Shown: positions 46,430 through 57,000 of the stretch, one piece after another
Layout of the letters: each line of letters opens with the position of its first letter
How positions within the stretch are numbered: the stretch's first letter is position 1
Assembly (NCBI GenBank): GCA_027625915.1
Contig: JANTQA010000047.1
Span: 12,958,001 to 13,022,000 of the forward strand
DNA from: Anaeramoeba flamelloides
Lineage: Eukaryota > Metamonada > Anaeramoebidae
Length of the DNA: 64,000 nucleotides
Direction of reading: 5' to 3'
Made by a program: the position numbers and the translations under genes
The notes under the pieces: generated by a model
The model's database searches: none
The model's input: only the letters and a program-made list of their open reading frames with translations
What the model was told of the DNA's origin: nothing

Positions 46430-46740
46430 TTGCGAAACATACCAAAATTAAAAAGTAAGAAACTTAAATCAAAGATAAAATAAAATATTAAAGACAAAAT
46501 AGAGGATTCAGTATCACAACAGTATTTTTAATACCACTCTTTGCAATAGGTTTTTCTTTGATTGATCTATTATTAAAAATTTCAAAAAAACGACTATTTT
46601 TGAAATCTATAAAAGAACTTATCAGATTTTGATAATTTGGTAGATCCAAATTCATCTTCTTAATTAGTTTGACAACAAAAAAACAAATTATTCCTTTAAG
46701 TTAATTTATTACTTCTCGCAATTTATTTTACTTTTGGGTT
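46430..46740. repeat. dispersed repeat, copy 2
   Basis: Colinear with 22980-23350 (GGATTCAGTATCACAACAG, GGTTTTTCTTTGATTGATC). Remainder of 45600-47810 is AT-rich spacer with no supported gene. Confidence 0.45.
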
Positions 46741-47813
46741 TTCTTTAAATGCACAACAACAAAAATAGAAATTATGAAAATAAAAGTTAGATAAAACGAC
46801 TGATTGGATTACAATCATACATTATTGTTAAATTATAGTTTTTCGAAGTTATGATAATTTTATAAAATTAAGAAAAGATTGTAATTAAACTTATTAAGAT
46901 TTGAATACCACCATTTTCAAAATTACAATTTTTTTTAAAAAACACCTATTTGGTTTTTTTTTTTTTTAAACTAGCCTCAACAAATGGATTTTTCTCTTGA
47001 ACAGTAAGTAAGAAAAAAGAATAAAAGTTCAAACAATTTGCTGAAAAAAAAAAAACAAAGGAATATATATATATCATAACTTAAATATGAAAAAAAAAAA
47101 AAAATGATACAAAATATTCCAAAACCAGAATAAGAATCAGTTTTTCCATTGAATTTAGCTATGTCTTTTGTTAGAAATAATTGATTTTATTTTGAAATTA
47201 AAAAAATATGATTCTTTTTAGACTATTAAAAAAAGAGATGAACATACTCTCTCCACTAATTCAATTAAAAAATTCAAAAATTATACCATTGAAAATGAAA
47301 AAAAAATATCACTGAAAAATTATATTTTTTTTCAATTCCAATTAGTATCGAATAAAGTTGAAAATCTTTTTCAAAATATTATTTATAAGAGTGTTTATTC
47401 TACGAGTATATTTTAAAAGTACAAAATTTGGAGATTTTTTTTTGAAAAAATTTTACGAGTTATGTGGGAACAATTAAAAAACGTGTTGAACTATTTTTCC
47501 CAGACGGTAAGATTGGATTTGAAATGTAGTCATTAGAAATAAAAATTACATAAAAAGAAAAGCTAGAAAATTTTTATTGTGTTTGAACAGAAGAAAAAAA
47601 AAATCAAATAATAAGAATGTTAACGAAAAAAAAAAAGCAATCAAATAAAAATATATTAAGGGTATGCGTAGTATTATGTTGAGATTATGAAACAAATTAT
47701 TTTAATTTTTTAGTTTTTAAAGGCAAAATATCAACAAGAAGTGTTCAGTTCATAAATGAAAAGTAAAAGAAATTATAAGGTGGTTTAATGAAAAACATTC
47801 TAAATAATAAAAT

Positions 47814-49506
47814 TTAGAGGTTATGCATGTTCCAAACAAACCCTTTAAAGTTGTTCCAATTTCCATCGTTATCGATCAAATCCGAGGTAAGTCTAAGGTA
47901 TGTAAAGCCGTTAATTCCTTGTCTAGCAACATCTTCAATTCTTCCAAAGCTGCTAGTGTCGTACACTTTCAAAGCGTTTTCGCCGCCGTATTTGATACCT
48001 TGTGCATTTGCGTCGCTTAAGGTTTGTTGGACGAGTTCCTGAGGACCACAGTCAGCCCATGAAGGTTGTGCGCTGTCTGACATTTCAAGGCATGTGAAAT
48101 CGAAAAGGACATCATACTTTTTGAATAATTGAGCTGGAGCCTTGTATCCATCATTTTGGTCAGTGTTAAAGTAGCCCGTGGTACACTCGGCAGCGTGGTT
48201 TGATGTTTTGTACCACCAATGTACACCTGAAATCTTTGCAGCAATTTGAACTTTGCCACTGAAGATTGCGTTGGCCTTTGCCAGGATTCTGTCACCGTGG
48301 CTGATTAATTGTTGAGAGTACCAACTTAAAAACCAATCTCCGTATTGTGAAGCGTAGTTGTCGGATTTGTCATCTGTGAAAAAGGAGGTTTGGTATGGGT
48401 AGCTGTTGTATTCAACATCTGGAATCTTGTTCCACTCGGAATGCCCGGCTTTGTCTGCAGACTCTTGTAAGCTTGCCTTCATGTACTTGTCAAAGCATTG
48501 GAATGATCCAACACCTGGGAACTTCCATAAGTTCTCTTGTAATTGGTATGCTGGATATCTCATTTCTCCCGCTGGGCCAAGTCCGACTTGGACTTCGACA
48601 ATGGTATTTCCCAAATGGTCTGCGAAGTGGCTTGCAAATGCGCTCATAAAGTCATTATACATATCAACGGCACTCCTTCCATTGAAAACTGTTTCTGTGT
48701 CGACACCTAAACTTAAATATTCCTGATCGCGATGTCCGTTTTTGTCGGTGTAATAAATGTCTGGGTTGGAATTGCCAACATCTAAGACAAATTGTGGTAA
48801 GGTGATATAACATGTGTCACCAGTGTTGGTTCCACATTGGTGAAACGACATTACACATTGAAGCTTGAGATCATGTTTCTATGAAGGGTTTTGTTTTTAT
48901 TTTTTTATTTTGAAAAAGGGAAGTTTTTGTTGTTATTTTTTTTTGTTTTGAAAAAGGGAAATTTTTTTTTTTTAATTTTTTTTTGTTTTTGTTTTTTTTG
49001 TTTTTGGGTGGATGCTTGTTGAAAGCAAAAGTTGGGACTGCAAACTTAATAAAATTTTGCTTCTTCAACCTTAAAATAAAAATTGAAGATTTTGAAATTT
49101 TGTGAAAGTGAGTAGGCCCAAAGAAAGATCAGCAACAAGGATCTCAAAAAGTTTGGTTAAAAAACAAGAAAAAAATCAATTGACAAAAATTGATTTGAAA
49201 AAAAAAGAAAAGAATGGATCAAAATACCTGAAGAAGCGAAACAAGTTGATCATAGCCAGCCCAATTGTAGTTCTTTTCGCTGCTTTCTACAATTCCCCAC
49301 CAAACATCAGCCATGACACCATCAGCACCTGCGTCATTTTTAATTTTTCCGAACCAATCATCAAGCTCACTTTCATTATTTAAATTACCATCATTATTGA
49401 TAAAATCAAGTGGCAACATTAAATAAACTGGCACGTAGGTGTTTTGTGCAGAGCTAATAAATAAAGAAGAAACAACAAAAATAGCTAACAATAATTTAAA
49501 ATTCAT
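47814..49506 (-). CDS. secreted beta-amylase (glycoside hydrolase family 14)
   Basis: Two exons on the minus strand, 49506-49228 and 48878-47814, with a 349-nt phase-0 GT-AG intron joining LVSLLQ to KHDLKLQCVMSFHQCG. Total 447 aa. Residues 1-20 (MNFKLLLAIFVVSSLFISSA) are a signal peptide. GH14 signatures: ADGVMADVWWGIVE; VMSFHQCGTNTGD (flexible loop); GLGPAGEMRYP with catalytic acid Glu198; FTCLEMSDSAQ; YGGENALKVYD with catalytic base Glu393. It should release beta-maltose from the non-reducing ends of starch or glycogen, EC 3.2.1.2. A secreted form fits digestion of food polysaccharide. The coding sequence is much richer in G+C than any neighbour, consistent with high expression or transfer. 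Nothing needed for activity is visibly missing. Confidence 0.93.
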
Positions 49507-49846
49507 TTTTGAAAAATGGTATTTTAAAAAAATGGAAAAATTTTTTCAAAAAAAGCTAGTCGAGTAATTTTTTTTGAAGTTTAGGTGTTGTTGGTTGAAA
49601 AATTAAACAACTCTCTGTTTCTTTGTCAAAATAAATTAAGTCAAAAAAATTTATTTATGAGAAATCCAATCTTCCTTTCTATGGAATTCAATTGATCAAA
49701 CAAGATACAAAATCTAATTTTCTTCAATTTTCATTTGTTTTCAAATCATGTTGATTTTTCAGCTTTTTTTTTTGATTATATTCGTTTTGGAAAAATTGAG
49801 GTTATTTTTCACGAGAAATCAATTATTTTTTTTAACATAAGGAGGT

Positions 49847-50231
49847 GAAACAATACCGGACCTGGAAATAACCCGGTACAAGCTTTTTAATTGGGCTTAT
49901 TAGTTAAATTGTTGTCTAATTTCTTTTATTTAAAATCAAATCCTTTTTAAAATAACCAATTTTTTTTTGAAACTTAGTAATAAACCTAAATAAGTCTCAT
50001 TAAAGTAGGGTATCTCTAGAATTCTCATGTAATTGTTTGATACAATAAGAAGATCTACGGTGTTGAAAACAATAGAGTTTTATAGAGGTTTTCAAGGAAT
50101 TTGGAAAATGATAATTTTTATTGTTGTTTTTTAAATTGATTAAATGTCGTTTTCAACAAGTATAATTTAATTAATCATCATTCTAAGAAGTGGGTGAGTA
50201 TTAATTTTAGTCAGGTATTTTTTTCACTATA
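49847..50231. mobile_element. TACCGGACATG-end TIR element, shortened copy
   Basis: Left end GTGAAACAATACCGGACCTG. Interior shared with the other copies (CATTAAAGTAGGGTATCTCTA, ATAGAGTTTTATAGAGGTTT, TTAATTAATCATCATTCTAA). Right end CAGGTATTTTTTTCAC. It lacks about 100 bp of the right part present at 22357-22857. Confidence 0.65.
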
Positions 50232-51049
50232 TTAATTTGCTTTTTTTTTAAGGTTTACTAGAATTGATAATAGAAAAAAGATTGTCTTATGTTGGGCGTA
50301 ATTAGTTTTGTTCTTTTTCTTTCTTAACTGATTAATCTTGAATTTTTGAATGAAATTTTAATAATTGTTAAAACATGGGTTATTTTCTCTTTTTCTAAGG
50401 AAACCAAAATTTAAGAATGCAAGTCTAATAGGTTGTATGGAATTTATGATAAATTCAAATAAATATCTTAAATAATTTTCATCAATTTCCAATTGTTTTT
50501 ACAAAATCTATGAATAAAGTATTTTAGGGTTTAAAGGTAAAAAAATCTTTATAAAATTGGTTTGACTTCAAAAAAATCTTTCTCTTGAGGTGATGTAGTA
50601 GTTGAGTTAATATTATTATAAAGCGTGGAAATGAACTAAAAATTTTATTAAATTAATTTGAAATGATCGTTAATGTTAATTCTTGATTTTATGTATCAAT
50701 TGAAATTTTTATTTCAGTTTATTTTTATTTGAGAGTAATAAAAAAATTGTATTTTTATCTTTCTGGAATTGAGTGCAAATCAAAGGAAAATTATAAGGAT
50801 AATCAATAAAATTGGATTTTTAAAAAGGTTGTCAGAACTTTTTACAAATTGTGATTGCACTCTTAAATTCCAAAAATTTTTAAAATCGTTTCTTTAACAC
50901 AATAAATTGAATATTATAATAAAAAAATATGTGGAATTTAGATGGGTGGAATATCCATTTACATACCATTAAAAAAAATTAAATCAAAGGAATTACACCT
51001 TGTCCCACCTTTAAGACACAAACTTTCAATAAAATTAAAATCATAATTA

Positions 51050-51110
51050 ATCTTTTTTTTTTTAATTTTGAAGCGAGGAAATTAATTTCCTCTTACAGCC
51101 CTTAGGTTTT
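51050..51110 (-). repeat. short poly-A tail repeat with hairpin
   Basis: On the minus strand GGCTGTAAGAG, the hairpin GAGGAAATTAATTTCCTC and an A-rich tail, as at 1999-2061. Looks like a very short 3' end copy of one retroelement family. Confidence 0.5.
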
Positions 51111-51450
51111 AGATAATTTTAAAGAATTGAGTAAAATCAAAGATTTTTCTTAATTCTTTTGAATTCGGGACAATGATTGTTAGTTTTTTTTTTATTTCAG
51201 AATTAAAACAAAAATTTAATTAATTTTCTTTTTATTTCTCAAATTAAAAAAAAACCGCTTTTAGGTTTTCTTGAGTTTTCTGTTTATTTGTACAATCGAT
51301 AGATTTTCGTTAGGTTTTTTTTACTTTTTGAAATAAACCGAAAATTTATTTAAATTTACTGTTTATTTCAAAAAGTCAAAAAAAAAAACTAAAACACTTT
51401 ACAGATAAACAGAAAACCCCAAGTAAACATAGACACTCTACAGCACTCTT
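51105..51450. repeat. CTAGGTTTT foldback modules
   Basis: Same palindromic modules as 11260-11990 and 15530-16020, including TTTGAAATAAACCGAAAATT facing its mirror near 51320-51390. Lies inside the insertion that splits the MITE. Confidence 0.55.
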
Positions 51451-51783
51451 CAGAACTTCCCTAATTTCTAAATATTTGTTTTAAAATTTCAATAAAGAAA
51501 TATAATTTTCTCTATGATTAACTAAGAATAGGATAAATAGTGAGTTTTTATTTTGAATAATATCTTTTTTTTTTTTTAATTAAATGAATCAATTCTTTAA
51601 TACAAAATTTTCGATTTTTTTCATAGAATGGGAAACAAAATCTCAAATTAAATCACATTTTTTGAAACTTTTTTTACACCAATTATTTTGCTAGAATTTG
51701 AATTTTGTACCTAAATTTGTGATTTTTTAAATTCCTTAAATTTCTTCGAAAGTTTATGTCATAAAAATAAAATTGCTGTATAT

Positions 51784-54015
51784 TTTTTTTTGTTTTTATA
51801 TGGATATAAAACATTTCTAAAATTACCTCTATTTATTAAAGAAAAATTTCACATTTAATTCTTTTATTTATAGAATTGATTTTTAAAAGTACTAGTACCA
51901 ATATAAAAGCAAAACATATCCTTATTTTTTTGTCATTTTTTTTCAAATCTTCCTTTTCAAAAACCCAAAGAACAAAATATCACACTGAATATAAAAACGA
52001 TTACTATTCAAACCTATTCAAATACTTACTTCAAAAATATTACTCAAAGATATCTTCATAAAGTTAATTAAAAAAAAAAGAAAAAAAAAGTTCATTTTTT
52101 TGATTTTATACTGATATTATGGCTATCATGATCTAAATTTCCAAATACACATCATATATTCTATCTTTTTATTGTTGATTTCTTTGAACTTTTAACAAAT
52201 CTTTCATCTAGAAAAAGGAATGACAATTATTTATTTTAAACAGTTTTTTATTGTTTGTACATATTATTACATTATCTGTAGATATTATTTATAAAGAATT
52301 TCAAAAGAAATTTTAATTCAATTTTGTTATTTAATTCATGGAATGAATATTTGATTTTTAAAAATTGAAAATTTTTTAAATAATATTCCAGATACATTGA
52401 TTTATTAATGTATTTGTATTGTTTTAATACCGATTTAATTATTTTCATAAATATATTAACCCAAAGAAAAAGAAAAAAATATTTTAAGAATTGAAAGAAA
52501 GATCCACAATTATTTTGTTTTTACAATTTAATACAAGTTATTTTTTTGATTTCAAAAACCCAATTCGTTTTTCTTTAATCTATGGGTGATATTCTTTGTT
52601 ATTGATAGGTTTGATAATAATATTTAAAAACATAATTGAGAAAAATAACTCATATTAAAAGGTAATTTAGCTAAATAATAATAAATAAAAATTGATCACG
52701 AGCTTTAAGATTCCCACTTTTGCTCTAATTCAAATAAAAATGAAATATTGACTGAAAATAGAATTTTTACAAAATTTTCTTTTTCATTCCTAATTTTGCC
52801 AAGTTTCGTGATAAAGTGATCTTTTCTACTTGAATAAAAAAAATATTTGTTTTATATTCACATTATCTCGTTTATTATTTTTTATTCGTTTGTCCTTCAA
52901 TTAATATTAAGAATATATATGTATATATATATATATATATATATAAATTAATTGATTCAAAAAATAATTTTATAAAACAAAGTATTCAATATCAAAAATA
53001 TGTTTACTATCGAAGGTTAGGGACCAAAAAATTATTGGATTATACCTTTTATCTCCTAAAATACGAAAAAAGATTAATGGGAAATTTTGCTAGAATGAAT
53101 TCCTAAATGTATATTGTTAGTATTTTCAGGAACGAAAATTTTTTGTTCTCAGGCTTGTATTATCAAGTTTTCAAATAAATTCGTTAGAAATAATCAAGTC
53201 TTATCAACAATAGTTAGATTGTAGTTTTCAGTCCCAACTACCAATTTCAAATTGGATCTGGCAAAATTTCAAATTCACGAAAAATTTTCAATTAATCTGT
53301 TTTCTGTATCTCAGGACATAAAGGAATATAATTCCTCAATACTTTAAACTGTGAATCACCAGCTAGTTTCTGTATTCGAGTGAGACCTTTAATCAATAAA
53401 AAATTTCGATAACTTTCATTTTGCAATTCTGAATAATTACTTTTATTTTAGATTATCACTTCACCCAAAATACACCTAGGTGTTTTATTAAAAAAGAATC
53501 AATTAAATAAATCATAATTAACATAAATTTCAATCTCTTACTTCAGTAAAGTACTCTTCTTTGAAAAATACAAAAAAGGTAAATGGGTATAAAGTCAAAA
53601 TTGTTTCCCATTTATTATTCAAATATCAACAGTATTTTTTTTGTTAAAAAATGAAAGTGTCTTGTGACTCTACAGTTCAACCATTCTCAAATTAAATATA
53701 ACTTTAAAGGGACACTGTAACTTAAAACTTGCTTAGAAACTCATTGGAAGCAAAAATTGAATATCTCTAAATATCTTTTTCAATCCAAAAATCCAAAAAA
53801 GTACGACAAATGTAATTAACTTTAGATTTCTTGTACACAGAAAAATAAGGTGTTTCATTATTAGATCTGCTATTACTAGATTTTCAATAAAATAATTTCA
53901 AAGATGAATCATTTTTTTCCTTTGGTATTTTTTTATTATTCTTTGGAACAAAGACAACCAATATTTTTTTTTCTTTACTTGTTTTCGATTTAATCTTTGT
54001 TTTTTTTTTATTGTG
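51784..54015. other. AT-rich spacer
   Basis: No gene supported. The frame at 51876-52061 is short and has no context. A (TA)n tract lies at about 52917-52944. Confidence 0.45.
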
Positions 54016-57000
54016 ATGATTTCACCATTTGGAAAATGGTACTTTACATACGAGTACATTTTAAACAATTCTCCATCAAGAAATATGCTAAGCTTTGAAG
54101 AAGAAAATTTAAAAAGAAAACAGATTTGTAAATTTATACAGCTTTTAAGCAAAAAAAACAACTTAAATTTGCCACGAAAAACGGTTTCAACAGCAAGAAT
54201 TTACTTTCATAGATTCTTTATGTTAAAGCCGATCAAATCCAAAAATAATCAAAAACACTATTCACCTTATGTAAGATTCCTTTTTTTTTTTTATTCGCCC
54301 ATCAAAGAAAAAGGTTTGTTTCCAAGTGTTTAAATTTCTCCTTTCTTTTTTTTATGTTTGAAAAAAAAAAAAACAAAAAAATAACAAAAATCAAGTATGT
54401 TGCAATTGCTTGTGTTTTTCTTGCAGGAAAAGTAGAAGAATCGCCCCGTAAAATAAAGGATGTTCTTCACAAAGCATATCCATTATTAGAAAAAAAACAG
54501 CTACAAGAAAATTCGGAGGTAACTTATTATGAGATACTTTTTTCTTTTTTTTTTTTTATTTTTTAATTTTTTTATTTTTTAAGAGATTTCTTTCGAGTCT
54601 TTGTATGCAAACCAAACATAACCACATTTAAATCCCTGATTAAAAACATCACATTAATATTCATTTAATCAAAAACAACGTTACAAAAAGTAAAAAGAGA
54701 TCAACTCAATTTTAATTTGAAAGAACAAACAACTTTCGGCTCAATTTTCCACATTTTAGAACCCCTTCTTCTTAATAATACATCTTTGAAGATGTAATTT
54801 GAAAATTATTTTATTTCATTATCTCTTGCCAATCACAAAGTGAATTCAGAGTTGAATTTAACTCAAATAATGAGCAATTTAAATCTTAAAAGAAACAGCA
54901 AATATGTGGATTTTAGACCTAAAACCAAAAACAGATTTACAATAAATCTACTTCCATTTTGTAATAAAATCTGTTCCCTAAAAAAAATCGAATAACTTTT
55001 GAAATTATGAATTGAAGTTGACAATAGTTTTTTCTATAAGTGTATTACTTTTTCAGAAAATGATTCTTGTGAAAATTTCATCTTAATAATCTCTAATAAA
55101 TAAAAAATTGAAAACGTATTTTACCCACATCCGATCTTTTTTTTTAATTGCCCAATTACCAACAAATTCAAACTAGTGTTTTTACATTTTTACTTCATTT
55201 TCCATTTTTCAATTTTTTTAACTTATCGTTGAATAAAGAATTTTATTGGTTTAAATGTAAAGGAACATTTTATAGATTAAAAGTTAATTTTCAAAATGTT
55301 CTTTGTAGTGAATTTTTTAAAAATAGAGATTTCATATTTATAAAAAAAGAGAAATTGAATTAAAAATATTGCGTACATTATTTGAATTTAGCGGTAAATT
55401 ATAAAATGGTTATCTGAGAAACAGAAAACAGGAATTAAAAATCAAATTTAAGATTATTGAAAATTTTTTGATAATAATCCAATACAAAATATTTTTTAAA
55501 AAAAAAACCCAAAAATATTTAATAATACTCATCAAAATTATGAAAAAAATTGAATTAATGTATTGAAAAAAATCCTGATAAATGAAAATAAGTAGGATAT
55601 CATTATTATAGTCAGTTCCACTTTTAAGACCCAAACTTTGAAGGAAATTTAAGGCACAAAAAAAATCTCAAATTAAGGCACAAAATTCAAAATTCTAGTA
55701 TCCAATTTGTAAAAAAAAATTCCAAATTTTGTGCCTTAATTTGAGATTTTTTTTGTGCCTTAAATTTCGTTGAAGGTTTGTGCCCTAAAAGTGGAACTGA
55801 CTGTAATTGTTAATATTAGGAAAATTTAAAATCAAATCCTTTTTTATAACTAAACAATTTTTTTATGAACTCAGAAACAAACTGACCTAAAGTTCATTAA
55901 AGTGAGTCATCTATAGAATACCCATTTAATTGTTTGATAACTAAAGTAGATCTAGATATTTTGAAAAAATAATCGAGTTTTTAGAGGCTTGCTATGGATT
56001 TGAATCATATGATAATTGTTTATTCTTGTTTTTGATTGTTTGAATATTATTTTGAGCAAGTAAAATTTAATTAATCATCATTCTAATAAGTATATCGCTA
56101 GATTTTTCAGAATTTGATTATTAAATAAAAGAAATTATTAATCAATGACAAAACAATTTCCCTAATATAAACAATTAATAATGATGTTGGACTTATTTTA
56201 ATATCAGGTATTTTTTTTCATTTCTAGTTAATAATTTTACAAGATAATTAAATTATTCAAAATTCATTTGTCAAATTCCAATAATTTGAAAAAAAAAAAA
56301 AAAAAAAAATTTGGATGTTTAAAGAAAGTGAGTATTTAAAATTTTCAAAGAAGTACTTTCAAGTGGTTGGCACATTCTTTTAAAGAGTTTGAGAGAAATC
56401 TTTAAAAACTTTTAGTCCTCACTTTTTTAAAATGGCTGGATATTAAAAGTATTTTATTGTAAAATGCAACAGCTTTTTCTCTAATTTTTAATGATTTGTA
56501 TATCAAATCTTTATAAGATCATCTAGAACTAAACTATTTTCCAGTCAAAGAAGTCCAGTTGTAATGGATGGATTACAAGTGTTTAAAGATTTTGAAGGGA
56601 TCTTGGAGAAAAAATTTATTTTGGGAAAATTTCAAAATTGAAATCATTTTTTTACATTTTTTCTTTTTTTTTTCAATTTTTTTTTTCGCCTAATTCATTT
56701 AGTAAATTTTTTTTTTATTGAAAGATCTCTCGTCACTAAGTTAAAAATATGTTATCCTAATGTTAACGAAAGCGTGAAAATGGTCGTAGAAAAATAATAT
56801 TGGTTTCTATTGGAATTTTCTTTGGATCTTCAATTGAAGATCAAAATGGAGATTCTTGTTTTTCTCAATCGTTGCGTAAGAATTTTGAGTTTTTCAATTT
56901 TTTGGAAAATGTATATTGATTAGTTACATTTACTTCACGCAAATATCAACTATTCTTTGATTTTTATTGTTCTACTTATTTCTTATTTATGATTTAAAGG

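Larger units (their letters stand above)
51003..51783. mobile_element. CAGTCAG MITE split by a later insertion
   Basis: Left quarter at 51003-51045 (CACCTTTAAGACACAAACTTTC) and the rest at about 51640-51783 (ATCTCAAATTAA to AAAGTTTATGTCATAAAA) together make one decayed copy. The 0.6 kb in between is a different repeat, so the insertion is younger than the MITE. Confidence 0.55.

Noticed and set aside
47823-48726. Plus-strand frames over the beta-amylase gene
   Set aside because: Antisense of a clear GH14 enzyme with both catalytic glutamates; the high GC keeps other frames open.
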